Positions 22,884-34,048 of a stretch of 64,000 nt of DNA are shown here, piece after piece; position 1 is the stretch's first letter, and each line of letters opens with the position of its first letter. Origin of the DNA: Centrapalus pauciflorus. Lineage: Eukaryota; Streptophyta; Magnoliopsida; Asterales; Asteraceae. The notes below the pieces were generated by a model, which was given only the letters and a program-made list of their open reading frames with translations, was not told where the DNA came from and searched no databases. The position numbers and the translations under genes were made by a program. The stretch is taken from positions 205,572 to 269,571 of the forward strand of contig JAANYP010002377.1 of the NCBI GenBank assembly GCA_020465985.1, written 5' to 3'.

Positions 22884-23172
22884 TGTTGGGAAAACTCTCT
22901 AAAAACAATCACAGGATTTACTCAAACTGAACTTTTATTAATAATCTTGGAAATACACACTTTACAATCTTTACAATGCAATCTATATATACTAATCTAA
23001 AAGGTGTGTCTGAACCGACACAACGGTTCGAACGTGCCTCTTCACGAAGGGTTGCGACTCTTACTAAAGGATGCAACTCTTCAAGTTTACTAAATGCTAT
23101 TCTAGGTCCTTATACTTAATATAATTACAAATTTAACTCTAAACTATTTACATAATCAAGATTAAACTAGCA
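22884..23172 (-). mobile_element. 3' LTR of the gag-only element
   Basis: Begins tgttgggaaaac and ends attaaactagca on the plus strand. It is the 3' LTR because the element reads on the minus strand and the polypurine tract abuts it. Confidence 0.9.
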
Positions 23173-23519
23173 TTCTCCCCCTTAATCTTGATTGTTCCTC
23201 AAGTTTTCAATCTTCTGTTCTTCTGATTATCTTCAAAACTTGCATCTTCTTGCTTGTGCAATCTCAATCTTGTTAGGTTCTCTAACTGTCTCTGCATTTG
23301 TTTCTCAAATGCGGTCTCTCTATCTGTATTTGATTTTGCTGAATCAAATGTTGGTTTTTCTAACATGCTTTAAGGAAAACCGATCTACTCTTGATCAGTT
23401 CTTCTTTGTGTCTCTCTTTTTAAGAAAAACGATCTACTCCTGATCAGTTTTTCTTTGATTGATCTACTCTCGATCAATCATGCTCTCTTTGGTCTAATCT
23501 CGACCTTGTCTACTCTCGA

Positions 23520-23521
<2 letters not shown>

Positions 23522-23558
<37 letters not shown>
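23522..23558. repeat. (CT)n microsatellite
   Basis: About 18 CT units inside the gag-only element, in a zone of cgatc-containing repeats. Confidence 0.95.
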
Positions 23559-23563
<5 letters not shown>

Positions 23564-23639
23564 GTTATTGATCTAATCGTGATCAATAACCATCAGTAAC
23601 ATTGGTTCTAAGTCTTCTTCAATGAGGTTTGAGGCTTCT

Positions 23640-24390
23640 TTTCTATGATCTGGTTCTGAACAATCTTTAGCGTAGTGTCCAAATTTGTGACAATTGTAGC
23701 ATTCTATCAATCTCTTCTTCGGTAGCTTTGATTTCCAGTGTTTCTCCCTCCTTTATCATGACTATCTTTACTTCTGTTATCTCTTGCGAATCTTCCTTGG
23801 CCTCTTCCTTGTGTCTGACTTCTTACTCCTCGTCTATTGTTGCGTTCATAACTTCTGTCATTGCCTTGATGTGTGAACAACAACTTCTCACTATAATCTT
23901 CCTGACTACTTTTTCTAAACTTAATCCTTTCTTCATAAGTCTTAAGTTTTCCGATAATTTCTTCTAACTTTACTGTCTTAAGGTCCGCAATCATTTCAAT
24001 AGTTGCTACCACTGGTATAAATCTATCTGGTACTGAATTAAGTATCTTCCGTACTTTTGTTTGCTCATCAAATGTTAATCCACATGTTGCAGCCTTCGAA
24101 ATAATACTCATTAACTTTCCTGCAAATGCATCTATCGTCTCATCTTCTTTCATCACTAATTTTTCAAACTCTGATTTTAGTTGTTGCGAGTGCGCTTGTT
24201 GTACATCTTCTGTGCCAATAAATCTTGATTTTAACGAATCCCAAATTTCTTTTGCTGTTTTACATCCCGCAACTTGCATTTGCAAATGCTGATGCTGAAC
24301 TATCCTTTTTTACATCAATCTCATTTGATGTATCTGTTTCTTCTATCAAATCCCATACTCCATTTGCCACTAATATTTTCTTCATTCTGA
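23640..24390 (-). pseudogene. Copia-type gag of the non-autonomous element, frameshifted
   Basis: The longest open part is 23707-24285 (192 codons) with the UBN2-type gag core (AKEIWDSL, a Leu/Lys-rich helical body) and an Arg/Gly-rich tail. The N-terminal part (VANGVWDL) lies in another frame at about 24300-24390, so there is a frameshift near 24290. A CCHC knuckle (ECYNCHKFGHYAKDC) is in a third register at about 23660-23705, after a stop at 23707. It would bind RNA and form particles if intact; two frame breaks make that unlikely here. Confidence 0.8.
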
Positions 24391-24599
24391 TGGGTTTTTT
24401 TGTTGGGCTCCTTCTTTTCTTTCCTTGGGCCTATTTCTTTAAACGACGGCACCCCTTTTTTTTCTTTCTCCTTTGGGCCTTCTCCTCTTTTTATTATTGG
24501 CGTATCTTCCTGGCCAAAAACATAAAACTTGAACCGACGTATGAACTGGTGTTCTGCTTGGAATTGGTGTTTGCTTCTCCTTTCAACCGTTTCTCTCAA

Positions 24600-24816
24600 A
24601 CGGTGTTGCCCCTTTTTGAACCGATGTATCTCCTAATCGGTGCCTCTGTTGAAATCGATGTAACCCTTTGTGATTCCTCTGAATCGGTGCTATGTCTCTT
24701 CCTAATCGGTGCCTCTTTTCTTCCAATCGGTGCCACTCTCTGATGGATGTCTCTTCTGAATCGGTTTCTTGCGATTCGGTGCTATACCTCTGTTTAATCG
24801 GTGTTGATGCTTGCAA
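24600..24816. repeat. Degenerate repeats containing aatcggtg
   Basis: Seven or so copies of aatcggtg / gattcggtg at spacings of about 20-35 bp in the 5' part of the gag-only element. They give an accidental Arg/His-rich open frame on the minus strand. Confidence 0.7.
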
Positions 24817-25398
24817 ATCCTAACCCTAATCGTTTCTTATGTGTCAATCGCTGATTATGGATTCTATGGTGGCGATTGGCGGTTTCTGGTGGTGGTGGTA
24901 GGCGACGGTCCTGGTTTTGGCTTTATGACCGTGGGTTTCTGCGGTTGTGGCTTCTTTAAAAGTCAGGTTTAACTTTCTGATTTTTTTGTTGCTCTTAATT
25001 TGGTATAAAGCAATATCTGATTCTAGGGTTTTGCTATATCTTGAATTCTATGAATTGCGATGGGGCTTACTGATTTCAAAAAACTTGTTGCTTGAATTTT
25101 GCCTTCGGTTCTTGTTGGGTTTTGCCTACTGTGATGAGAAAATTTACTGAAATTCTCTAGTTGAATCTTTTCTAGATTTTGAAATGACTCCACTCTTGAA
25201 ATAAAACTAATTTCGTTGTTGGTGCCGGTTGGTAGTTGAATACTTCTGTGTTCTTCTGCCCCGTGTATCTATGGCAATCTCTTTTGCCAATTTTCTAAAC
25301 AACGATGTTCTAATCGCCGGGTGTATTTCTTCGATTGTTTCTGCCTTCGGTAAATGATGAAGCTTCTAGGATCGATTGGCCTGTTGCTCTGATACCAA

Positions 25399-25687
25399 TG
25401 TTGGGAAAACTCTCTAAAAACAATCACACGATTTACTCAAACTGAACTTTTATTAATAATCTTGGAAATACACACTTTACAATCTTTACAATGCAATCTA
25501 TATATACTAATCTAAAAGGTGTGTCTGAACCGACACAATGGTTCGGACGTGCCTCTTCACGAAGGGTTGCGACTCTTACTAAAGGATGTAACTTTTCAAG
25601 TTTACTAAATGCTATTCTAGGTCCTTATACTTTATATAATTACAAATTTAACTCTAAACTATTTACATAATCAAGATTAAACTAACA
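25399..25687 (-). mobile_element. 5' LTR of the gag-only element
   Basis: 289 bp; its inner (left) edge abuts the complement of the initiator Met-tRNA primer site and its outer edge abuts the duplication cttct. Confidence 0.9.
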
Positions 25688-26066
25688 CTTCTTCCCTCGT
25701 CGTTCCCTTTGATTGACGATTTTCATGCTTCTATTAACCCGACCTCTCGTTCTTAATTACCAGAGGACGTTTAATTAGATTTGTTTTCTTCTTTTTTTTT
25801 TTCAAGTCGTTGCCATGCTATATATTGCAGCTTCCGTTGTTGTTTTCATCTCGCCACTGTAGTCGTAAGTTGGCGCCGTCAAACGTGTTGATACTACAGC
25901 TATGTCACTTGCAGTCACCATTGAGCCGTCATGCCTCTTGCTGTTGCTTGCATCCTCCAAACGCTGTCATATTGCTGCTTTTCTTTTGTTCTTTTACGCT
26001 TATTATTTTCGGCACCGGTATAAGCGTTTCAATTTCCCATGCAACGCTCCAACTATGGGGGAGTCT

Positions 26067-26244
26067 TGCATAGAATAGAATATTCGGTTAATTAAATAAT
26101 TTAGGGTTTAGTATATATAGATGAACTAGCTGGTATGATTCTACAAATAGGCGTAGGTCTATTTGGTTTCTTGTGTACCACTTGTATTCTATAATTATAA
26201 ATTAATATAATACATAATACCAATGGTGTTTTCATCACTCTGCA
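26067..26244 (+). mobile_element. Right LTR of the TRIM element
   Basis: Runs tgcatagaatagaat to ctctgca, about 178 bp. It aligns with the reassembled left LTR and acts as the empty-site reference for both the MITE and Helitron insertions there. Confidence 0.6.
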
Positions 26245-26419
26245 AAACAAACCTTAAGCAATCAAAGTCGTAATTAATATCAAACCTTAAGTAATCTAAC
26301 CAGATGAGATCAAAGTCGATCGAAATCAATATCAAAGTCGAATTAGATAAGATCAAAGTCGTAATCAATATCAAACCTTAAGTAATCAAATAATATTAGA
26401 TATATCCAATTCTGTTTAA

Positions 26420-26434
26420 CACACACACACACAC

Positions 26435-26507
<73 letters not shown>
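26420..26507. repeat. Compound (AC)n-(TA)n microsatellite
   Basis: (AC)7-8 followed by about 34 AT units. Open frames reading IYIYIY across it are artefacts. Confidence 0.95.
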
Positions 26508-26508
<1 letters not shown>

Positions 26509-27134
26509 CTCTTTGGCATGATGTATGCAATTCCTCCTCTCTCAAATCTCCCATAAGACTGATAATTAAGTACACCACCCACACGATCGAAAGGTTTTGT
26601 CACTCCATTTGTTGTATGATGATGTCCGAAATAAATTTAACATCATTTTATATATGCACCATTTTTCTATACTATATATGTGGGACTTGAACCATGCATC
26701 AGATTATCAACTAAATATATGTAACCAATTTGATCAATTGGAAATCTACAAAACCTAGCTAGTACGTACTGCTAATCCAACAAATTAACATATCGATTGT
26801 TCAGCACATCCATTTCTTTGTAGAGAACTTTACGATTTCTAATTAATATTCCCTATAACCCATTCAGAGGTGACAATGGTAGCCTCAAAGCTGGACATAC
26901 GTAAGGTTTCGGGAATCAGTTACTAATAAAAGCCCAAAAATTCACATGAATATTCAATACCTCTTTAATTTAAATAAGAAGATTAGAATCCACATTCATC
27001 TAGAAGCACCGAATGAAGATTTTAGATGAAAAATATGTCACATATTCACATAGAATTGATTAACAGATATGGATATATAGATCCACATATCTATTTGGTA
27101 TCCATCAATTTAGAAATTCATGAAACTGATGGAC
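26508..27134. other. No gene seen
   Basis: AT-rich, non-repetitive by eye; lies downstream of the small gene at 27277-27516 and probably includes its 3' flank. Confidence 0.4.
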
Positions 27135-27169
27135 TTAATTTCCTAAGATAAAGAGTAACAAATATATGT

Positions 27170-27232
27170 ACACATACATACATACATACATACATACATA
27201 CGTACGTACATATACATATACATATACATATT
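27170..27232. repeat. (TACA)n / (CATA)n microsatellite
   Basis: Tandem acat-type tetranucleotides with acgt variants, just downstream of the 27277-27516 gene stop and possibly within its 3' UTR. Confidence 0.9.
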
Positions 27233-27276
27233 TGATCGTCGCAATTGAACACAGATCAAACAGAACATTGAAACCA

Positions 27277-27516
27277 TCAGCTTGATGCCTCGACTTGGTT
27301 CCAATGGTTTGTAACAGAGTTAATGAAAACATCAGCTTTTCTATCAATACGAGGATCAGCCCAACGTCCACCTCTGTCTTGATCACTTGGATACACTTTG
27401 TATGCTTTCATTGAGTCATCCCAAGTATCGTCCCCTCTTCCTTTTTGGCTCTTAAGTTTAAAGATGCTGAAGCAAGAAAACAAAGATAGCTTCCTTGGAG
27501 TCTTTTGTCCTCCCAT
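27277..27516 (-). CDS. Small conserved plant protein, 79 aa, paralogue 1
   Basis: A single-exon 79-codon frame on the minus strand. It has a basic, hydrophobic N-terminus (FSCFSIFK), then an acidic WDDS motif (about residues 32-35) and the strongly conserved core KAYKVYPSDQDR...GRWADPRID (residues 37-58). About two thirds of residues match the product at 47699-47935, and the core is nearly identical, which shows selection rather than chance. From memory, short plant proteins with this Y/W-PSD-x-DR...PxID core exist and some carry a 'methyltransferase-related' label, which I do not trust as a function. No signal peptide or clear membrane helix. A TATA box lies 92-98 bp upstream. Function unknown. 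Confidence 0.8.
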   Translation of the reverse strand: MGGQKTPRKLSLFSCFSIFKLKSQKGRGDDTWDDSMKAYKVYPSDQDRGGRWADPRIDRKADVFINSVTNHWNQVEASS

Positions 27517-27607
27517 TTTGTTATCGTATATATGTATGGGAAAACAGCGCGTTATTTCAGAAATGAGCCGAGTCTTGTAGTTTGTACGAGTAAACCTCTC
27601 TACGAAC

Positions 27608-27614
27608 TTTATAG
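27608..27614 (-). promoter_or_regulatory. TATA box of paralogue 1
   Basis: Reads ctataaa on the minus strand, about 95 bp before the ATG; a leader of roughly 60 nt is expected. Confidence 0.5.
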
Positions 27615-28859
27615 AGGGATGCTAGCATTATTGGGGAGGGATTAAGTGGATCCAAGGCACACAAAACAGAATTTTGAGACTTGACTTAATTAGACCATAT
27701 ATAGAATCCATTTTTGTGATGCATGGGTATGATTGTAAAGAACATTTTATGACAACCTCTCCTTTCATATAGTTGACTACTAAATCCACTGTTGACTTTA
27801 ATTTTTAGTCACAAGCATATCCCTGATTTTATACAAGTGATATATAGTTTGTTACCATGTTATGGGTGTTTATTAGTTTGTTACTTCTGTCCTGAAGTTA
27901 ATTAATTAACCACCACCACCATTTGGCGATTCACGCAAAGGTTGCTAGAATGCTAGCATACAAGATACTTATACTTATAATAACTAAGGTCTCGTTGGTC
28001 GGTTGTGAGAAAACGTTAGTCCAAACAATTCACACAATTTTCCTATCATATCATATCCGGCCTTATTTCCATCTTCACAAGATTAATGTACTTCAATTCT
28101 AATATTTTCGTGCAAGACTTCCTAAGAGAAAATTTCATAAGTGATTAGTCGTTCTAATTGAAATTTTTTTTTATTATGATATAGGAATTTTAGTATGATT
28201 TACCTGATCAAAATTTTTGAATGTAGATGGTCGAGGGCAGATCCATGTACAGCTATACACAGATCTAAGATATATAGTTTCCTATATTTTGAGAAGGCTT
28301 AGTCCCTAGTGAGCCTTAAATTAATTCTAACATATAGATGATGATATTCAGAGTTCATGACTATTTCAAATCTTGAAAAATACTTTATTCTTTGAACGAT
28401 AGTACGCAGTGATAAGCTAAATTCAAAGCAAAACAAAGAGGGCTTATTTTAAAAGCCGAAACACGTACATGATATAATCAGTGTACATCATATAACTTGG
28501 CATAACGAGAGTCTGTAGATTGGAATAGACAGTCTTGTTGAGGAGTTTATCATTCTAGCTCATGACTAATGGATGAAGTTAATTAGGCTCCATTTTTCAG
28601 TTCTTCTCTTTTGTAATGGATTACTTGTATGTGGCGTAATTTGTGTATGTTATTCCTTATTCCTGTGTTATGAATACTTTTAGTTTTTTTATAATTTATC
28701 CAGATACAGTTTCTGGTTTCTACATCTATCGACCCAAACCATGGACTGGGACTGTGGGCTAGCAATATGGTATCGCTGAAAGTATCACAATTCTTTTTAT
28801 TGTTGTAGTGACGTGGCACCGACCTACAATTATTACGCATCTATTTCTTACTGATTGTA
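27615..28859. other. Upstream intergenic region; no gene seen
   Basis: Promoter-side flank of paralogue 1, without convincing open frames or terminal repeats. Confidence 0.4.
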
Positions 28860-28967
28860 CATAAATCGTGTTTTCGCCTTTATTAGTTGTGTTTTGCCAG
28901 TTTCTTGCTGGTCTTCTCCTTTTATAAAATTTCTAGCTTTGTTATGCCGTTCAAAAACAATTGCATT
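28860..28967 (+). mobile_element. LINE 3' tail-like fragment
   Basis: The string ttgccagtttcttgctggtc followed by a T-rich stretch and gccgttcaaaaaca resembles the 3' ends of plant L1-type LINEs. There is no coding part and the 5' limit is unclear. Recalled similarity only. Confidence 0.35.
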
Positions 28968-29529
28968 TTCGTATTCATGGTGGTAATTATTTATGTGGGC
29001 CTCTTCATAAAGAATGTCCCATAAATATTTGTTGTTTCCACTTACAGAAAAAATAGCATACTTTTTCCTCCTTCAGAGACCAAGAATAAAGTGAAGGTGA
29101 TAAAGTTTCAAACTTGAAACTTTTCTGGTAAACAGCCAGGAAATTTACAAATGTAAAAGAAGATTCTTTGGCACCATTTTTTACTTCATCATTGATTTCA
29201 CAAACCATCCTTCGGTCTTAAGAAAGTTATAAAGTCTTTCTAATTGGTTAAATTATGTAAGAAAGTGAAACACATAAAGGTCTAGATGCTGTGGAAAATT
29301 ATAGTATTGTTGGAATGGTTCAAAAAATAGGAGTGTTGGAAGGATAGCAAAAGGGGATGGGTTTCCTGTGGGCTAGAACTCATCAAATGTTCGAGACAAC
29401 TCGTATGCTCTTTTTTGAAAGGCAGGCCCATGGAGTTGAAAACTGTTAGAGTAAAACTCGATCAATTTCCTCTATTGGATGGATAATCTTAGACCTCAAC
29501 CACGAAGCTATTCTTATAGAAATCGAAAT

Positions 29530-29700
29530 ATAATGCTCTTTTTTGACAGCAAATGTTATTTCATTAAAATGCTAGCGAGAAACTAGCTAGAAGTGAATAT
29601 AATTAGCAAAATACATTACAAAGAATAAACACACCTCCAAAAAGACAGAGATAAGAAAAAGAGAACAATCAGTACCAACTATGAATCACAAAATCAAAGC
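29530..29700 (-). mobile_element. LINE 3' tail-like fragment, opposite strand
   Basis: On the minus strand it reads gctagtttctcgctagc and then ttttaatgaaataac...gctgtcaaaaaa, the same style of tail as at 28860-28967. Truncated, with no ORF. Confidence 0.4.
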
Positions 29701-30097
29701 AAAACTTGATTTGGGCTAGTAATTCAATCCCATCATGAATACTGAAAGTCCTTAATTTGACTTTTGATCCATAGAAAAATACATAATAGCTTGGAGGACA
29801 TCCGAAATTTGCCTATATACTCGTATTATTCGTCCAAAACACAACACAGTAAATGTACGGATCATATTCTTTTAGTTATTAATCAGTGATCATTCATTGT
29901 GGTTTGTTATTTAAGCTTTCAAATATGCACACTAGTTGACACTTAAACTATATTTATTTTAACAAGCTAGAGAATCTTCAACTCCCTTTTGTGCCAGCAT
30001 TTGGATAGTACATAGCTAGCTATAGATCCAGTAGATATTGAGAATGTGATAATTAATGCGCACTCGATCGATCAATAGAACATATCAGAAAAGTATG

Positions 30098-30185
30098 CAC
30101 TACAAGAAAGTGGGTTTTTTGCGACGAGGTCTTTTGCGACGACATTTGCTCTTCTGCGACGACATCCTTTTTTGCGACGACAAAA
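30098..30185 (+). mobile_element. CACTA transposon left end, truncated
   Basis: cactacaagaaag followed by four copies of tgcgacgac-type subterminal repeats within 80 bp, the signature of a CACTA (En/Spm) terminus. I found no matching inverted end downstream, so the element is broken. Confidence 0.6.
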
Positions 30186-30617
30186 GTAATGAACAGCGAA
30201 CAACTTGTTCTTCCTTGAACTTTTGGTGGTTGTTCACCATCCATGCCAATAGATATTGATTAAATGACGTTAGAAAATTTGTTAGGAAAAATGTTTTCAT
30301 GATACTGGGCAAATTTAATTACATATGAAAGAAATATATATAATTAATTTTTATTGGGTCAGTGTTTTTTTTTTTTAAAAGAGCTTCACAACAATATAAA
30401 AAACGTCTAAAATGGAGCTTACATGATGAACATATATATCGATGCTCAAAGTTGGGGATTTGGATTGAAAAAAATCATTATGAGAGACATGTTTGTCCCA
30501 AATAGGAAGAATGATCAAACCCAAAATGGGTTTATTAGGAGGCCGGAGCCTTTGTAAAAGTATTACTGCAAGACTAACCTATGCCCAAATTATTGGTCTT
30601 AACAGTAGATATGTAAA

Positions 30618-31544
30618 GGGGAAATTGCACAAAAAACCTCTAAGTTGGATTATTTTTGCGATTAAAACCCCCAACCAATTTTCATTGCACAAAAAACCTC
30701 CAACCGGTTAAAACTTTGTAAATTTGGGTTTTTTTTTTCAAAAAAATCTGACTTGCAACCGGTCTAGCCGGTTGCAACTTGATGACGTGTAAAATTTTTA
30801 AATAGTTTTTTGCGTAAAAAAACCCCCAACTTGTTTAGTTTTTTTAATTAAAACCCCAAATCATTTTATATTTGATAAAAAACTTTCAACCAAAAAAGAT
30901 AATTAAAATTGAGTCTTCAGTGATTGCATTTTGATGACATGAATATTTATTAAAATTTTATTTATTAAACAAACCCTCTGGCTAGCGAACCTCACTGCTT
31001 TGGCTGATCATATTCAGAAGCTAAAATGGAATATAAATAAACGAAATTGAACATAAAGCTGAATCTAAAAATGCAACAAAATGAAATCGATTCCATCAGC
31101 ACAATTGAAGTTAAAATTCAAGATTAAACGGCAAAAGTTAATCGAACATACATACATAAAATAAACAGCATTGAACATAAAGAGGGGATAGATCGAAGTT
31201 GCCGGAGGTAGAAAGAAGAGAAAAGGTAAATATTATTGTTGGTTAGAGGTGAGAAAAAAAATAGTTAAGGGTTTTAATCGAAAAAGTCACCAATTTCGGG
31301 GTTTTGTATGCAAAAATTCAGTTTAAGAATTATACATGTAGTAGTGCCACGTAGGCGCCACGTAAGTCGGGTTTGCCATTTGAACGCCACGTGTGTGCCA
31401 TGTAAGCATAGCAACCTGTTACAACAGGTAACGTCCTAATTTCAAAAGATTTTACCGGTTAAAGGTTTTTTGTGCAAGAAAAAATAGTTAGGGCTTTTAA
31501 TCACAAAAATGATCCAACACTAGAGTTTTTAACGCAATTATCTC
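30618..31544. mobile_element. MULE, non-autonomous, 927 bp, 9-bp target duplication
   Basis: Flanked by a perfect 9-bp duplication atatgtaaa (30609-30617 and 31545-31553). The termini are inverted (left attgcacaaaaaacc, right complement cttgcacaaaaaacc nearby). The interior has paired ccggttgcaac hairpins and no transposase. The same TIR family recurs at 58496-59008. Confidence 0.75.
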
Positions 31545-31609
31545 ATATGTAAATGTGTTTAACTTGTGTGCTTTTTGGACACAAACACTTGTAATTTACT
31601 TTATGTTTG

Positions 31610-32055
31610 TTATATAAAATAACAACAATTTTTTGTAGTTTTACTGTTTATACCCACATTATTTTTTTTATCATTAATAACAACAACTTTTGTATTTTTT
31701 TTACTGATTATACCAACTTTTGACCTAGAAACCTGCTATAGTAAGTTACCATCCATTAATACCAACAACTTTTATCCTTTTACCAATAATAACAACAACG
31801 TTTTATATTTTTACCAATAATAGCAGCGACTTTTAACTTTTTACCAATAATAAAAACATATCAAATTAAATTTTTCTTTATCTTTAACTAATCATTATTT
31901 TACAGAAACTAAATTTATGAAAATCGAAACACAATCAAATAAGTTCATAATCCATTTTTTGTTTAAATTTTGTTAGAGATAAATCAAATGCAACATGTGC
32001 CTATATAATTATAAAAAATATGTTTTCTATAAACATTAAAAAATGAAGATTATTT
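31610..32055. repeat. Left copy of a ~450-bp inverted repeat (partner 41196-41655)
   Basis: Matches 41196-41655 in inverse orientation over its whole length. It contains tandem ~30-bp units with ttttaccaataata. Either the two are the TIRs of a very large element or two solo copies. Both are preceded or followed by gtaatttactttatgtttgt (31591 and 41741). Confidence 0.75.
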
Positions 32056-32059
32056 TGAT

Positions 32060-32250
32060 TAGGGGTGAGTATGGATCGGTTTTTAGCAAAAACCAAAACC
32101 AAACCGAAACTTCAGTTTCTATATTCAAGAAACTGTTCGGTTTGGATTTTAAACGATTTAATTATTTGGTTTTTATTTTGGTTTCGGTTTCTTTATTTTT
32201 CATGGTTTTCAATTTTTTAAGTCTTTCTTTCAAAAACCAAACCCCCCCCC
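32060..32250 (+). mobile_element. hAT MITE left end, truncated
   Basis: taggggtgagtatggatcgg followed by dense ggtttcggttt-type repeats is the usual start of a hAT MITE. The expected right end is not seen; the sequence runs into a C-run and CA repeat. Confidence 0.45.
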
Positions 32251-32273
32251 CCACACACACACACACACACACC

Positions 32274-32315
<42 letters not shown>
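32242..32315. repeat. Compound C-run, (CA)n, (TA)n
   Basis: 11 Cs, then about 10 CA units, then about 19 AT units. Confidence 0.95.
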
Positions 32316-32319
<4 letters not shown>

Positions 32320-32755
32320 CGAGATCAATGGAAAACTATATTAGACTGGAAAACTGGAAAACCATATCAAATGCACATGTTCATTATGATAAAATGTTAA
32401 ATTTCATGTAAAATTATAATTTACATATGTTCAAAATTGCATTATGATTAACTAATTCATATCATCTACATGTTCGTTAAGACAAAATGTTTAATTTCAT
32501 GCAAAAATGCCTAATATACACATGTGCATGCATATTGCACATTTGAACATGTGCATATTGTTATTTTGCATGAAATGGAACATTTTATTCTAATGAACAT
32601 TTAAATTATGTGAACTAGTCAATAATAATGCACATTTGAACATATGTATATTGTAGTTGTGCATTAAATTTAACATTTTACCGTAATGAACATGTGCATT
32701 TAATATGGTTTTCCAGTTTTCCAGTCAAAGATGGTTTTCCATAGATCTTGAACCT
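32316..32755. mobile_element. (TA)n-flanked palindromic MITE
   Basis: About 440 bp with long imperfect TIRs: gatcaatggaaaac at the left pairs with the complement of gttttccatagatc at the right, extending through actggaaaactggaaaacca on both sides. TA runs abut both ends. Confidence 0.7.
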
Positions 32756-32767
32756 ACATATATATAT

Positions 32768-33027
32768 AGGGGTGGGTTCAATGGAAAACCACTATGCACC
32801 GGAAAACTGTGAAAACCTACGCATACCGTCCGATTTGATGCATTTCATGAAAAACGCGGTGGCATGTAAAGTGTTGCATCACGCGGGATTTTGATGCATC
32901 ACGCGGGAAATTTGATGCATCACCCGGGATTTTGATGCATCACGCGGGGAATTTGATGCATTTGTAGTGGTGCAGTGCGGTTTTCACAAGTTTTCAGGTG
33001 CATTGTGGTTTTCCATTGAACTCCCCT
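32768..33027. mobile_element. (TA)n-flanked MITE with internal tandem repeats
   Basis: 260 bp. TIR aggggtgggttcaatggaaa at the left and its near complement at the right, between tatata tracts. The interior (32870-32962) is four to five tandem copies of a ~21-bp unit with gatgcatcacgcgggat. Confidence 0.75.
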
Positions 33028-33058
33028 ATATATATATATACAGATAGAGAGAGAGAGA

Positions 33059-33955
33059 AATGAAATTATTGCAGAACCTAAATTTAGTGTAGAACCGTAG
33101 AACCAATATCGTCCATAGATTAGATTAATCTAATGGTTTTGATTAAATCCATAAAGTTTGGAATTAGCGAAAACAAGATTGGCATTAGTGATTTTTTAAT
33201 TCTTTCAGGGTAAAAAAGGATTAGATTGGAAATAGCAAAAAGATTGACATTAATAAAATAAATATCTTTTTTCTTTAAATTAAAATAACATTAATATGAT
33301 TAATTGTTAAATCAAAAAAATTATACCATAAAAACGAGAATTTTATACTCTTTAAAACGAGACCGGTCATGATATATTTTTTTCGAAAAAGTTTTACATG
33401 TTTATGTTTCGTAAAAAAAAATTACCCAGACCACGATGCAAGATGCAATGTAACATGGCCGATATCATTCAGTGTCGAATGAACACTTGATATCGTATAT
33501 TCAACGGCGATGCAACACTGCATGTACATTCAAAATTAACAGAACCAAAATAATGGTCAAAATTAGTAGTCAAAAGTTTGTTGATTTAATGAGAACATAA
33601 ATGATATAGTTTTTTCGAAAAAATTTTACGTGTTTATTTTTCGTAAAATTTTTTTTATCTAGACGTCCATTCAATATATTAAATAGAAATCATTCAATGT
33701 CGAATTACAGTTTATATCACACATTCAACGTCGAAGTGATACAATATATCATATATGCAACACTGTATGTCCGTTCGATATTAAAAGAGTAAAAAATGGT
33801 CAAAATGTGCAGTCAAACTTGGTAGGCTACTATTAATTCAATGTTAATTGCATAATTACCATCTTATCCCTAGTGTTATATTATAATCCAATGGTTTAGA
33901 TTGGCTCTATGGTTCTACACTAAATTAAGGTTCTGCAATTAATTTAGTGTAGGGT
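33059..33955. mobile_element. MITE with TIRs and an internal duplication
   Basis: The left TIR ttgcagaacctaaatttag pairs with the complement of 33910-33942 (ctacactaaattaaggttct). The inner part holds a direct duplication of about 230 bp (33365-33590 against 33600-33830, sharing ttttttcgaaaaa and caacactg). A (TA)n tract follows immediately. Confidence 0.65.
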
Positions 33956-33958
33956 TGT

Positions 33959-33962
<4 letters not shown>

Positions 33963-34045
<83 letters not shown>
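33963..34045. repeat. (TA)n microsatellite
   Basis: About 41 TA units between two inverted-repeat elements. Confidence 0.95.

Positions 34046-34048
<3 letters not shown>

Larger units (their letters stand above)
22884..25687 (-). mobile_element. Gag-only LTR retrotransposon (TR-GAG type, copia-like)
   Basis: Identical-length 289-bp LTRs (22884-23172 and 25399-25687, about 98% alike by eye) are flanked by a perfect duplication cttct (22879-22883 and 25688-25692). On the minus strand, the primer-binding site ttggtatcagagc sits against the right LTR (25386-25398) and the polypurine tract taagggggaga against the left LTR (near 23174). Only gag is present; there is no protease, integrase or RT. 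It is non-autonomous, and the close LTR match suggests a fairly young insertion. Confidence 0.9.
4894..26244 (+). mobile_element. TRIM retrotransposon, split by nested insertions
   Basis: Left LTR pieces are 4894-4986, about 5334-5369 and 22738-22786; the right LTR is 26067-26244. Joined, each LTR is about 180 bp, and they align (tatagaatagaatatt at both starts, taatataatacataatac near both ends). A primer-binding site (tggtatctaagcc, 22787) and a polypurine-like stretch (atgggggagtct, 26055) lie just inside. The interior is only about 470 bp once the inserted element at 22884-25687 is removed, which is TRIM size. Target duplications are not clear, so the outer ends are approximate. Confidence 0.6.
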
